Assembly: GCF_900086645.1 (NCBI RefSeq)
Contig: NZ_LT576451.1
Location: 1,736,001 to 1,800,000, forward strand
DNA length: 64,000 bases
Source: Curtobacterium sp. 9128
GTDB lineage: Bacteria > Actinomycetota > Actinomycetes > Actinomycetales > Microbacteriaceae
Direction of reading: 5' to 3'
Positions 52,101-60,454 of this stretch are shown here, in pieces. Numbering within the stretch: position 1 is the stretch's first letter; every line of letters begins with the position of its first letter. The notes beneath the pieces are model-generated. The model had not been told where the DNA came from. It did no database searches and was given only the letters and a program-made list of their open reading frames with translations. Both the position numbers and the translations under genes were made by a program.

Positions 52101-52539
52101 GCAGCCGCCGCTGTTCGGGCAGATGACCAGCGGGGACGTCCTCATCGCGGACATGTGGTCCACGGGCATGACGACGGACGACCACCCGGTCCGGCACGTC
52201 CGCGACCGGCTGCGTGCGAAACGGGTGCTCAGCGTCGGGGACCTCGCCGCTGCGGAGACCGGGCGGCGGATCGAGGTGGGCGGGATCGTCACGCACCGGC
52301 AGCGACCGGCGACCGCATCCGGCATCACGTTCATGAACGTCGAGGACGAGACCGGGCTGGTGAACGTGATCTGCAGCGTCGGGGTGTGGGGACGCTACCG
52401 ACGAGTCGCCCGTGAGTCGCCGGCGGTGATCGTGCGGGGCATCCTCGAGCGGTCCCAGGACGGCGTGGTCAACGTGGTCGCGGACCGCATCGAGCACCTG
52501 CCGCTCGCGGTGCGCACCCGCTCGCGGGACTTCCAGTGA
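49129..52539 (+). CDS. dnaE2: Error-prone DNA polymerase III alpha subunit homologue DnaE2
   Basis: 1136 residues from ATG 49129, with GAGGG 6 nt upstream. The PHP domain starts with ELHAHSTFSFLDG (His64, His66). The polymerase active site is PDIDVDFD (457-464) with the catalytic aspartates; FPRHLGIHSGGMVL and VALVRPGPIQGGAVHPY are DnaE signatures. An OB-fold (about 1045-1110, GGIVTHRQRPATASGITFMN) follows. The tau-binding tail of DnaE1 is missing, as in other DnaE2. It carries out translesion synthesis with ImuA' and ImuB after SOS induction. It converges with a histidine kinase gene 31 bp on. Confidence 0.96.
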   Translation: MGYSNPPIPWSEFERALSDKRSPGSTNAGDGGDSPAWSRKRAPYVPAEPTQSDGPPAVPYAELHAHSTFSFLDGASQPEHLFEEAARLRLHALALTDHDGFYGAARMAEVAEAYPAVGTVYGTELSLGLTEPQNGVPDPEGSHLLLLADGQDGYHRLAGAVTSAHLAAGSEKGRPRYDLDDLASRADGHWRVLTGCRKGSVRQALEQGGESSAETALRVLLDRFGTGNVVVELLDHGDPLDSARNDVLAALAARHALPVVATGNVHYATPDRFPVATALAAVRARRSLDEIDGWLPAADSAHLRSGAEMARRFARYPGAVEYSVTLADELGFRLKTVKPGLPDLDVPDGHTAMSWLRELTWAGARRLYPGSADGVDPHKRQRIERELSVIEDKNFPGYFLIVRDMVQYARGRGILCQGRGSAANSAVCYLLEITAVDSIRYGLPFERFLSAMRDEEPDIDVDFDSDRREEVIQYVYEKYGRYNAAQVANVITYRPKGAVRDMAKALGHSPGQQDAWSKQVERWGSVTESEDHDIPPAVVGLASEVLGFPRHLGIHSGGMVLTDRPVGEVVPIEHARMDGRTVLQWDKDDCAYMGLVKFDMLGLGMLAALQYSFDLAAEHCGERWEMHSIPKEEQGVYDQLCRADTIGVFQVESRAQMGTLPRLLPRRFYDLVIEVALVRPGPIQGGAVHPYIRRRTGEEPITYLHPALEPVLERTLGVPLFQEQLMQMAIAVGNCSGDDADLLRRAMGSKRGHEKIDRLRDKLYAGMADNGIHGADADAIYAKIQAFANFGFAESHSISFALIVYASAWMRLHYPGAFLAALLRAQPMGFYSPQTLVADARRHGVTVLRPDILRSGVDATLEPTGEPAPETDDACLDPEQAPVLPFDKALPDDTARHRRDGAFAVRLGLAEVASLGRKSAERIVAERDAHGPFADMSDLARRVGLTTAQLEALAAADAFAPFGVDRRGGMWSAAQAAAERADQLPDTQVVVQPPLFGQMTSGDVLIADMWSTGMTTDDHPVRHVRDRLRAKRVLSVGDLAAAETGRRIEVGGIVTHRQRPATASGITFMNVEDETGLVNVICSVGVWGRYRRVARESPAVIVRGILERSQDGVVNVVADRIEHLPLAVRTRSRDFQ

Positions 52540-52570
52540 GCGCGGCGCTGCCGCGGGCGCGCCCGACTGG

Positions 52571-54040
52571 TCAGCGCACCTCGGGGACGCGGATGGTGAC
52601 CTCGAGACCACCGGAACGGACGTTGCGGAGGGATGCCGTGCCTCCCGCCTGTTCCGCGATCGCGCGCACGATCGCGAGCCCGAGACCGGAGCCACCGGGC
52701 AGCGGGATGCCGCCGGTCGCCGGGTCCGGGTTCGGGCGGGACTTCCTGGCCTCGTCCGGCCGGGTGAAGCGGTCGAAGGCGACGGCGACGAACGACTCGG
52801 GGACCCCTGGCCCGTCGTCGGTGACCTGGAGCTCGCCGAAGCCGGGCGTGCTCCGCCACGTCACCAGGATGCCGCCGCCGCGGGGCAGCGCCGCGACCGC
52901 GTTGCCGGCGATGTTCGTCACGAGCTGCGCCATCGCGCCGGTGTCGAGCCGGTACCGGGGCTCCACCGTGCCGCCGCCGATACCGGGGCCGGAGCCGCCG
53001 ACGGAGACCGGGGCCTCGAGGTCGAAGTCGACGGTGATGTCCTTCGTGCCCGCGATCAGTCGGACACGGTCGACGGCGGCCATCACCTCGTCGCCGAGGT
53101 CCGACCACGCGGTCAGCGTCTGGCGGTCCCCGTCCTCGGAACGACGCTCGGACTCCTCGATGCGCGACAGCGTCAAGAGGTCGTTCGCCAGGCGGGACAG
53201 TCGTGCGACGTTGTTCTTCGCCCGCTCGATGTGCTCGGCGAGCGCCCGGGCGTCGTCGGCGTCGAGCGAGGCGAGGTCGAGCTGGGTGGTGAGGATCGCG
53301 AGGGGTGTCCGGAGTTCGTGGCTGGCGTCGGAGACCATCTGGCGCTCGCGCTCGGTCGCCTGCCTGGTCCGCGCGAGGAACGCGTTCAGGGTCGTCGCGA
53401 GCGACGCCAGTTCGTCCTGCGCCGGGCCGACCGGCAGCTCCGCGCGCTCGGGGGCGACGGAGAGGCGCTCGGCCTCGCGGCGCATCCGGTTCACCGGGCG
53501 GAGAGCCGCCGTGGCGAGCGCCCACGACGCGACACCGAACGCGACGAGGATCGCCAGGCCGGTGATCGAAAGGGTGGTGGTGAGGTCGTCGACGACGATC
53601 GACTCGGCCTGCGAGTTGCGCGCTGCGACGACGGTCCAGCGTCCGGCCTGGTTCACCGGGTGCTCGACGACGGCGCGGTACTCGGAGCCACCGACGTCGA
53701 TGACCGTCGTGCCGGCGCGCGTCGCGGTCAGGCTGCCGAGCGCCCGCTCGACGCGGGTCGGCATCGTGGAGAGCACGATGTCACCGGAGGGGGAGACGAC
53801 GGCGACCAGCTGGAGGTTGCCCGGTGGGGACAGGTCGGGGCTGCTGTCGACCTCGAGCGTCGCCACGTACGGATCGGCGTCGGCGTCGAGCAGCGTCCTG
53901 GTCGCGGAGGCGACCACGCTGACGACCTGGAAGCGCATGACCAGGACGAGCAGCACGATGACGACCGCGGCGATCGCCGTCGAGCCGATCGTGATCCGCG
54001 ACCGGAGCGAGAGCAGCCGGAGCGGCCTGACGAAGCGCAT
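52571..54040 (-). CDS. Sensor histidine kinase
   Basis: 489 residues with two transmembrane helices (ITIGSTAIAAVVIVLLVLVM and LTTTLSITGLAILVAFGVAS) flanking a ~120-residue extracytoplasmic sensor domain. A HAMP-like region is followed by the H-box SDASHELRTPLAIL (phosphorylated His241). The ATPase has N-box VTNIAGNAVAAL, G1 VTDDGPGVPES and G2 GGSGLGLAIV. The N-box is slightly unusual: IAGNAV in place of LLxNA. The stimulus is unknown. The response regulator gene starts upstream on the same strand with a 20-bp gap. Confidence 0.94.
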   Translation of the reverse strand: MRFVRPLRLLSLRSRITIGSTAIAAVVIVLLVLVMRFQVVSVVASATRTLLDADADPYVATLEVDSSPDLSPPGNLQLVAVVSPSGDIVLSTMPTRVERALGSLTATRAGTTVIDVGGSEYRAVVEHPVNQAGRWTVVAARNSQAESIVVDDLTTTLSITGLAILVAFGVASWALATAALRPVNRMRREAERLSVAPERAELPVGPAQDELASLATTLNAFLARTRQATERERQMVSDASHELRTPLAILTTQLDLASLDADDARALAEHIERAKNNVARLSRLANDLLTLSRIEESERRSEDGDRQTLTAWSDLGDEVMAAVDRVRLIAGTKDITVDFDLEAPVSVGGSGPGIGGGTVEPRYRLDTGAMAQLVTNIAGNAVAALPRGGGILVTWRSTPGFGELQVTDDGPGVPESFVAVAFDRFTRPDEARKSRPNPDPATGGIPLPGGSGLGLAIVRAIAEQAGGTASLRNVRSGGLEVTIRVPEVR

Positions 54041-54060
54041 CGGCGTGACGGGCCTGCCCG

Positions 54061-54738
54061 TCAGGAACCGAGCAGGTCGAGCCGGTAGCCGCGGCCACGC
54101 ACGGTGGAGATCGCGACCGTCGCTTCATGCGACGTGAGCTTCTTCCTGAGGTACGAGATGTACTGCTCGACGACGTTCGGGTCGACGTGCTGCGACCCGT
54201 CCCAGACCTCTTCGAGGATCTTGGGGCGGTCGACCACGGTGCCGACGGAACGGGCGAGCAGCCGCAGGAGCGCGAACTCCGTCGGGCTGACGGCGACGCG
54301 CTGGCCCTGGATGGAGACGCGTCGGGCCTCGGAATCGATCGAGACGTCGCCGACCTCGATCGTCCGCGGTGCTCCGGCCGCCTCGCGCCGGCCGAGTGCT
54401 CGCAGTCGGGCGGTGAGCTCGGCGAAGGCGAACGGCTTCGTGAGGTAGTCGTCGGCACCGGCGTCGAGACCGAACACCCGGTCGTCGACGGCGTCGCGGG
54501 CGGTGACGAGCAGGATGCGGACGGGGTCCTCGCGTTCCCGGATCCGTCGAGCGAGCTCGAACCCGGACATGCCTGGCATCATCACGTCGACGACCGCGAG
54601 CTCGAATGCCTGCTCACCGAGCGCGATGAGCGCCTCGACACCGTTCTCGACCGCGGTGACGCGGTACCCCTCGGCAGCGAGACCGCGTTCCATGAGGGCG
54701 CGCATCTCGTCGTCGTCCTCGACCACCAACAACCGCAT
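54061..54738 (-). CDS. OmpR-family response regulator
   Basis: 225 residues from ATG 54738, with AGGAGG 7 nt upstream; a longer frame to 54828 is rejected. The receiver has the acidic pair EDDD (7-10), phosphorylation site Asp51 (VVDVMMPGMSGFEL), switch Thr in LLVTARDA and Lys in DDYLTKPFAF. The winged-helix part has TEFALLRLLARSVGTVVDRP and VVEQYISYLRKKL. It is partner of the kinase encoded next. It faces the 102-residue hypothetical gene divergently. Targets are unknown. Confidence 0.95.
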   Translation of the reverse strand: MRLLVVEDDDEMRALMERGLAAEGYRVTAVENGVEALIALGEQAFELAVVDVMMPGMSGFELARRIREREDPVRILLVTARDAVDDRVFGLDAGADDYLTKPFAFAELTARLRALGRREAAGAPRTIEVGDVSIDSEARRVSIQGQRVAVSPTEFALLRLLARSVGTVVDRPKILEEVWDGSQHVDPNVVEQYISYLRKKLTSHEATVAISTVRGRGYRLDLLGS

Positions 54739-54890
54739 AGTGGACCTCCTGGGACCCATCGTGGCATCGAACCGTCGTTCACGGGCGGACCGACGTGCAT
54801 CCCGACTGAATCTCGTCACAGTGAACACGGGGCGTGGCCCACGATCGAGGGACGTGAGGACTGCTTGCGTCCTTGCTAGGCTCCCCGACC

Positions 54891-54916
54891 GGACGTCTGT
54901 ACCCGACAGAACGTCC
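54891..54916. promoter_or_regulatory. Imperfect inverted repeat before the 102-residue gene
   Basis: GGACGTCTGT and ACAGAACGTCC pair with one bulge around ACCCG, 17 bp before the start at 54933. It could be a regulator site or leader hairpin. Confidence 0.35.
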
Positions 54917-54932
54917 TGTCTCTGGGGGAGCC

Positions 54933-55241
54933 ATGAACGACGAGCCGGACCACCCGGCCATCATCCGCCTGCGCACCGAGCTCGATGCCGCGTGGAAGGG
55001 GGTCGGGGCGCTGGGGCAGATGGACGACGGTCGTCGTGAGCGCATCGTCGCCGAGCTGCGCGCCTCCGTGCCCGACGTCGCCAGTCGCGCGGCGCGCGAG
55101 GCCGGTCAGGAGGCGGTGTTCGCCGAGATCCGTCGGTTCGCGGACGCCGAGGTGGTGGTGTCCGATCCCTCGGTCCCGACGCGGACGATCTGGGGACAGA
55201 TCGTCCACACCGCGGCAGAGGCGGCGATCGCGGCTCGCTGA
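54933..55241 (+). CDS. Small hypothetical protein
   Basis: 102 residues from ATG 54933, with GGGGGAG 3-9 nt upstream. It is soluble, mostly helical and acidic at the start (MNDEPDHPAIIRLRTELDAA), with AREAGQEAVFAEIRRFADAE and TRTIWGQIVHTAAEAAIAAR at the end. No family is recognised. It is divergent from the response regulator and may be its target. A family C palindrome follows within 32 bp of its stop. Confidence 0.7.
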   Translation: MNDEPDHPAIIRLRTELDAAWKGVGALGQMDDGRRERIVAELRASVPDVASRAAREAGQEAVFAEIRRFADAEVVVSDPSVPTRTIWGQIVHTAAEAAIAAR

Positions 55242-55272
55242 CGGTGGGGCGTTCCGCGCGTAGGAAGCTGAA

Positions 55273-55313
55273 TCGCGCGTAGGAAGCCGGAATTTCCGAC
55301 CTCCTACGCGCGA
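55273..55313. repeat. Palindrome of the TCGCGCGTAGG family, copy 2
   Basis: TCGCGCGTAGGA (55273-55284) pairs perfectly with TCCTACGCGCGA (55302-55313), with GGAA / TTCC inside. Partial extra arms lie on both sides (CGCGCGTAGGAAGC at 55256, GACGCGCGAAG at 55324). It lies between two converging genes. Confidence 0.85.
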
Positions 55314-55383
55314 AACGACCTCCGACGCGCGAAGACGCCCACCCCCGAAACGCCCCCGTGCCGCCCCCGCGCCCCCCGACCGG

Positions 55384-56487
55384 TCAGTCGTCCTCGCCGA
55401 GGAGCTCCTCGCGGACGCGGCGGATGTCCTCGAGCAACGCCCCGATGAGGATCCAGTGCCGGGAGTTCGGCCGCACGACCTCGAGCGGTGCCGTCAGCGC
55501 GGGCTCCGCAGGGTCGTCGAACCCGTCCGCGGCGGACGCGGAGACCGACGACGAGGTCGCCGACGCCACGACGGCCGACTCGACCTGGGCGCCGAGCGCC
55601 CGGACGTCGGCACCGATCCGGGCGACCTCGGTGGCGATCCGCCCGACCATCGGGTCGGCACGGAGGTCCGGCGCGGTGTTGTCCTGGATCGCGCGGGTCA
55701 TCCCGGTCACGCGGGTGACGAGCACACGCAGGTGCTCGGTGACGACGACGTCGCGCTCGAGGATGGTGCGGTGCCGCCCACCGCGGGGGTTCATCGTGAG
55801 GGACTCCTGCGCGGAGGTCAGGGCCGCCTCGGCCTTGGCGTGCTGCTGTCGCAGGGATCGTGCACGGAGGAGGGCGTCGTGCCAACGGTCGCGGTCCCAG
55901 CCCTCGGTGAGTCCGATCGCCACCCGCTCGAACGCCACCGCGGTGTCGCGGGCGAGCCGGGCGACGGCCAGGTGTGCGGGGCCGAGCAGGACCGGCGGCA
56001 CGATGACGGCGTTCACGACGAGCGCGACGGCGGCGCCGAGCACGGTCTCGAGGATCCGGTCGGCGGAGTAGTTCGGCGTGACGATCCCTGCGGTGAGCAC
56101 GAGCATGCCGCTGATCGCGACCTGCGTGGCCGAGGTCGGGGTCAGCCGCAGGGCCCACGCGATGAGGATCGCGACCACGATGACGAGCAGCACGACCCAC
56201 ACGGAGTCACCGAGCGCGAAGTGCAGCCCCGTGGCGAGCAGCACCCCGAGCACGACACCGGCGCTCCGCTCGAGGCCCTTCACGAAGGACTGGTTGATGC
56301 TCGGCTGCACGACGAGGAGCGCCGCGATCGCCGCGAAGGTCGGGAACGGGCCGTTGATGACGACCTGGCACAGCAACACCGCCGCGACGACCGCGACCGC
56401 CGTCTTGACGACCTGCAGGAACGGCGTGCGACTCGAGCTGCGGAGGCGCGCGACGGGGTTCACGACGACCACGGTAGCCACGCGCAC
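55384..56487 (-). CDS. FUSC/aromatic acid exporter-like membrane protein
   Basis: 367 residues. About five to six N-terminal transmembrane segments (VVKTAVAVVAAVLLCQVVIN, TFAAIAALLVVQPSINQSFV, SAGVVLGVLLATGLHFALGD, VVLLVIVVAILIAWALRLTP) give the FUSC-type half-repeat. A cytoplasmic helical domain follows (ALLRARSLRQQHAKAEAALT). QPSINQSFVKGLERSAGVVLG is the conserved loop of the aromatic acid exporter family. Export of aromatic or similar anions is inferred from the family. The exact GTG start is uncertain (56487 or a few codons later). It is divergent from the kinase-like gene by 11 bp. Confidence 0.87.
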   Translation of the reverse strand: MRVATVVVVNPVARLRSSSRTPFLQVVKTAVAVVAAVLLCQVVINGPFPTFAAIAALLVVQPSINQSFVKGLERSAGVVLGVLLATGLHFALGDSVWVVLLVIVVAILIAWALRLTPTSATQVAISGMLVLTAGIVTPNYSADRILETVLGAAVALVVNAVIVPPVLLGPAHLAVARLARDTAVAFERVAIGLTEGWDRDRWHDALLRARSLRQQHAKAEAALTSAQESLTMNPRGGRHRTILERDVVVTEHLRVLVTRVTGMTRAIQDNTAPDLRADPMVGRIATEVARIGADVRALGAQVESAVVASATSSSVSASAADGFDDPAEPALTAPLEVVRPNSRHWILIGALLEDIRRVREELLGEDD

Positions 56488-56498
56488 GACGCCGAGCC

Positions 56499-57788
56499 GT
56501 GCACGAACGCGACGAATCCGCGTGGACCCTGTTGACTGATGTCGTGTGGCCCAATCACGAGCGAGTCATCCCGGAGGCATTCGTCGGCTCCGGAACCACC
56601 GTCGTGGCCGCACGCGCCCACTCGGTGGAGCCATCCGGGAACGGGTACCTGTACGGCTACGAGGTCGACACGGTCGACCGGAACGGCCAGCGCGGGACCG
56701 TCCTGACGTACGTGGACACCGGTGGGACGCACGACCAGAACAGCGCGCTCGTCACGGATCCGTCGACGGGTGAACCGGTCTCGGTGTGGGCGTACCCGAA
56801 CGACCCCGGTCTCCCCGTCCTGCCGCAGGTGACCTACCGCGACGCCGTCGCCGAGCTCCTGACCACGCTCGGGATGCCGGTGACCAACCCGACCCTGACG
56901 GTGGCGGCCTACCGTCCGGGCAAGCGCGCCGTGGTCCGGGTCGACGCGCCGGAGGGCACGCTCTTCCTCAAGGTCGTCCGGCCGCACCGCGTCGCGCCGA
57001 TCGTGAAGACCCACGAGCAGTTCGTGGCGGCGGGGCTCCCGGTGCCCCGCGTCCTCTCGAGTCGCGGTGACGGTCTGCTCGTGCTCGAGCGGATCCGCGG
57101 CGTGCCGGCGGGCAGCAGGATCCTCGACATCGCCGACGACCCGCGCTTCGTCGCGTCGCTCGCCGCGCTCACCGGACGCATCGCGACGGTGCCGATGACC
57201 CAGCAGGCCCGCGCCGACGCCATGGACCACGCGGACTGGCACCGGAGGACCCTGGTCTCGGCGCTGCCGCAGGACGCGCTGCAGATCGACGAGCTCTACG
57301 ACGCGATCGGCCGCCGTTCGATCGGGTGGAACAACTCCGACAAGCAGGTCGTGCACGGCGACCTGCACCTCGAGCAGGTCTTCGTGGACGACGCCGAACC
57401 GTGGCGGATCTCCGGACTGCTCGACATCGACACGGCGGGATGGGGCTACCCCGTCCGCGACATCGGCGCCGTGGTGGCGCACCTCGTCGTCACCGGGCTC
57501 TGGCACCGCTCCCGCGGCGACGCCGACCGCGGTGCCGCCGCTGAACGGCTCGCCGACGCGATCGCGCGTGACTGGGCAACCCGCAACCCCGCCGGGGCCG
57601 AGCGGCTGGGACCGGCCATCGGTGCCCAGCTGCTGGCACACGCCGGAGGGCAGGCGACCACGGGCTCCGCGAACGGCATCGCCACCGCGGAACAGCTGCT
57701 GGCGGCGACACGTGCCGCGCTCGCGGAACCGGCCCCGGTCCTCCCGGCCGAGCCCACGGCCCGCCCGCGGTCCGCACCGCGCGTCTGA
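56499..57788 (+). CDS. APH-type kinase-like phosphotransferase
   Basis: 429 residues from GTG 56499. The C-terminal ~300 residues are an aminoglycoside phosphotransferase-like kinase: FLKVVRPHRVAPIVKTHEQF with the ATP lysine, the Brenner motif VVHGDLHLEQVFVDD, and DIDTAGWGYPVRDIGAVVAH with the metal aspartate. The first ~110 residues are a separate beta-rich region (NGYLYGYEVDTVDRNGQRG, VSVWAYPNDPGLPVL). Substrate unknown; sugar, maltose-type or aminoglycoside kinases share the fold, so no drug-resistance claim is made. It starts 11 bp from the divergent FUSC-type gene. Confidence 0.88.
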   Translation: MHERDESAWTLLTDVVWPNHERVIPEAFVGSGTTVVAARAHSVEPSGNGYLYGYEVDTVDRNGQRGTVLTYVDTGGTHDQNSALVTDPSTGEPVSVWAYPNDPGLPVLPQVTYRDAVAELLTTLGMPVTNPTLTVAAYRPGKRAVVRVDAPEGTLFLKVVRPHRVAPIVKTHEQFVAAGLPVPRVLSSRGDGLLVLERIRGVPAGSRILDIADDPRFVASLAALTGRIATVPMTQQARADAMDHADWHRRTLVSALPQDALQIDELYDAIGRRSIGWNNSDKQVVHGDLHLEQVFVDDAEPWRISGLLDIDTAGWGYPVRDIGAVVAHLVVTGLWHRSRGDADRGAAAERLADAIARDWATRNPAGAERLGPAIGAQLLAHAGGQATTGSANGIATAEQLLAATRAALAEPAPVLPAEPTARPRSAPRV

Positions 57789-57828
57789 GACGCGCGTTTC
57801 GACCCATCGCGCCCGGAGTAGGAGGTCG

Positions 57829-57873
57829 AATCGCGCGTCGGCAGCCGGAAAGAACCGCCACCGACGCGCGATT
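57829..57873. repeat. Palindrome of the TCGCGCGTAGG family, copy 3 (variant TCGG)
   Basis: AATCGCGCGTCGG (57829-57841) pairs with CCGACGCGCGATT (57861-57873). A further CCACCGACGCGCGTTC follows at 57878. It lies 40 bp after the kinase-like gene, with the next gene also on the plus strand. Confidence 0.8.
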
Positions 57874-57976
57874 CGGCCACCGACGCGCGTTCCGTCCCAC
57901 GGTGGGCTGGGCGGGGCGGACGGGAGGCACGACTCGCGCGGGGTGCGCCGACTCGCCTCCGTCGGTGGTCCGGGAG

Positions 57977-58313
57977 TAAACTGAACGCGCACGCACCGCG
58001 TGCCCGCGCGTCGGGTCGATTCCGGACACGACGAGTCGGTCACTTGACCGACGTGGGCACCGGATCCGCGACCGCCCTGGGACGACCCAGTCCTGCAGCG
58101 TCGCGTGCGTGCGACGGCGCCGGATCTCCGCGCAGACCGTCCCATCGACGAGGACTCCCACCCGGGTGTCCTCGACGGGAACGGTCGCACACACGTCGCG
58201 GGGATCGGCGGGCCACGGTGGCCCGTTGCCGGCATCGGTGCGACGGACGCACCGAGGAGACTTCCGCCCGCACGGGCGGCTCGCCCCGGTCTCGGGGTGG
58301 AACAGGAGGAGCC
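57977..58313 (+). promoter_or_regulatory. Long structured leader of the SNF2 helicase gene
   Basis: A -10 box TAAACT at 57977 would start a ~325-nt leader with no open frame of its own that I can support. It contains many hairpins: GTCGGTC / GACCGAC, CTGGG / CCCAG, GTCGAGGAC-like / GTCCTCGAC, CCGCCCG / CGGGCGG (58264-58279) and CCCCG / CGGGG just before the AGGAGGA site. It may be a regulatory leader or an unlisted ncRNA. Confidence 0.4.
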
Positions 58314-60440
58314 TTGGCTCGATCAGGCACGCGGCGTGCAGCCGGTGGGACGCGGACCGCGTCGCGCCGGACCCGGCCGCTCGACAACGACGGTGTCATC
58401 CCGGTGCTCGCCCGCGCCGTGCGCGAGGTCGAGGCGGCCGCGCAGCGCGGACCGTTGAAGACGTCGAACCGCACGAAGTTCCAGGCGGTCGCGCTGCTCA
58501 TGCGCGAGGAACGCGCCCGGGTGAAGGCGGACACGACCCTCACCGACGCGCAGCGCGCCGAGCAGATGAAGCGGCTCGACGGTGTCGCGCAGATCCTCGC
58601 GAAGACCGCAGCGCGGGACACCAGCGTGATCCAGCTGCTCGCCGAAGAGGCATCGGTGTCGGAAGCGACGCGCACCGTGAAGCGGGACATGATGATCGCC
58701 GGTGGCGTCGAGATGCAGCCGGAGGACCTCGTCATCGCGGCGGAGCCCGCCCCGGTCGCGGTCGCGCAGGAACGCGCCGTCGTCCCGCAGGCGGTCGTGC
58801 AGCGCCAGCTCGCGAACCCGTTCCTGCCGCCGGACTTCGCCCTCGCGGACCAGCCCGTCGCGCACCCGCGTCGTCTGGCGAACTGGGAGCTGTTCGGCCC
58901 GCTGTTCAAGTCGTTCGAGTACGGCGCAGGCGGGGGAGCGGCGACGATGCCGCTCCCAGAGCCGCCGACGCAGCACTCCGCGTCGGGCACCACGCTCATG
59001 AAGCACCAGGCCGAGCTCATCGCCGCAGCCGCCGACGGGCACCGCACGTTCCTGCTCGCCGACGAGCCGGGTCTCGGCAAGACGGCGCAGTCGCTCCTCG
59101 CAGCCGAGGCCGCGAACGCGTTCCCGCTCCTCGTCGTGGTGCCGAACGTCGTCAAGACCAACTGGGCCCGCGAAGCCGAACGCTGGGTGCCGAACCGCCG
59201 CGCCACGGTGATCCACGGTGACGGCGACGACCTCGACGGGTTCGCGGACATCGTCATCGTGAACTACGAGATCCTCGACCGGCACGTCGGCTGGCTCGGC
59301 GCCTTCGGGTTCAAGGGCATGGTCGTCGACGAGGCGCACTTCATCAAGAACAAGGACTCGCAGCGGTCGAAGTTCGTGCTGCAGCTCGCCGAGAAGATCC
59401 GCTCCAGGACCTTGTCGCCGCTGCTCATGGCCCTGACGGGGACGCCGCTCATCAACTCCGTCGAGGACTTCCGCACCATCTGGGAGTACCTCGGCTGGAT
59501 CGACGACAAGAAGCCCCGCGCGAAGCTCATGAACGAGCTCGAAGAGATCGGGCTCACCCCGGCCGACCCCGGCTTCTTCAGCGAGGCCCGTCGCGCCGTG
59601 ATCGACATGGGCATCGTCCGACGCCGCAAGGTCGACGTGGCGGCGGACATCCCCGCCCGGCGCATCGCGGACATCCCGGTCGAGCTCGACGGCGAAGAGG
59701 GTCGATCGATCCGCGACGCCGAGCGCGAGCTCACCGCGAAGCTCGTCCGCCGGTACCACCAGGCGCTCGACGCCCGCACCGGTCAGGACCCGGTCGTCGG
59801 CATCGACCACAAGCTCGTGCGGCAGGTCGCCCGCTGGGAGCTCGAGGACCAGGACGCCTCGTCGACCGGCGAGAACGTGTTCTCGATGGTCCGGCGGATC
59901 GGCCGCGCGAAGGCGCAGCTGGCGGCGGACTACGCGGCGCAGCTGGCGTCGAACGTCGGCAAGGTCGTGTTCTTCGCGAAGCACCTCGACGTCATGGACC
60001 AGGCCGAGGAGGTCTTCGCACGCCGGGGCCTGCGGACCGCCACCGTCCGCGGCGACCAGACGCCGGCCCAGCGCACGGCGGAGATCGACTCGTTCGTGAA
60101 CGACCCCGACGTCGCCGTGATCGTCTGCTCGCTCACCGCGGCGGGCGTGGGGCTCAACCTGCAGGTCGCGTCGAACGTCGTCCTCGCCGAGCTCTCGTGG
60201 ACCTCTGCCGAACAGACCCAGGCGATCGACCGCGTGCACCGCATCGGGCAAGAGGAACCGGTCACCGCGTGGCGCATCATCGCGGCGCAGACCATCGACA
60301 CCAAGATCGCTGACCTCATCGACAGCAAGGCGGGGCTGGCAGCGCGCGCGCTCGACGGCTCCGACGAAGAGGTCGTCGACTCCGGCGACATCCAGCTCGA
60401 CGCGATGGCAGCGCTGCTGACCGAGGCGCTCGGCGGCTAG
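58314..60440 (+). CDS. SNF2/Rad54-family helicase-like protein
   Basis: 708 residues from TTG 58314, with AGGAGGA 3-4 nt upstream; in-frame codons back to 58044 encode a sequence without protein character. Residues 1-225 are a variable, partly helical N-domain. The Swi2/Snf2 core starts near 226 (TTLMKHQAELIAAAADG). Motif I is DEPGLGKT (250-257) and motif II DEAH (339-342, VVDEAHFIKN). Domain 2 has FFAKHLDVMDQAEEVF, SLTAAGVGLNLQVASNVVLA and QAIDRVHRIGQEEPV. It is a dsDNA-translocating ATPase, likely in repair or in remodelling nucleoid proteins. No zinc finger or nuclease domain is seen. Confidence 0.93.
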   Translation: MARSGTRRAAGGTRTASRRTRPLDNDGVIPVLARAVREVEAAAQRGPLKTSNRTKFQAVALLMREERARVKADTTLTDAQRAEQMKRLDGVAQILAKTAARDTSVIQLLAEEASVSEATRTVKRDMMIAGGVEMQPEDLVIAAEPAPVAVAQERAVVPQAVVQRQLANPFLPPDFALADQPVAHPRRLANWELFGPLFKSFEYGAGGGAATMPLPEPPTQHSASGTTLMKHQAELIAAAADGHRTFLLADEPGLGKTAQSLLAAEAANAFPLLVVVPNVVKTNWAREAERWVPNRRATVIHGDGDDLDGFADIVIVNYEILDRHVGWLGAFGFKGMVVDEAHFIKNKDSQRSKFVLQLAEKIRSRTLSPLLMALTGTPLINSVEDFRTIWEYLGWIDDKKPRAKLMNELEEIGLTPADPGFFSEARRAVIDMGIVRRRKVDVAADIPARRIADIPVELDGEEGRSIRDAERELTAKLVRRYHQALDARTGQDPVVGIDHKLVRQVARWELEDQDASSTGENVFSMVRRIGRAKAQLAADYAAQLASNVGKVVFFAKHLDVMDQAEEVFARRGLRTATVRGDQTPAQRTAEIDSFVNDPDVAVIVCSLTAAGVGLNLQVASNVVLAELSWTSAEQTQAIDRVHRIGQEEPVTAWRIIAAQTIDTKIADLIDSKAGLAARALDGSDEEVVDSGDIQLDAMAALLTEALGG

Positions 60441-60454
60441 GGCGTGGCTCCCGC

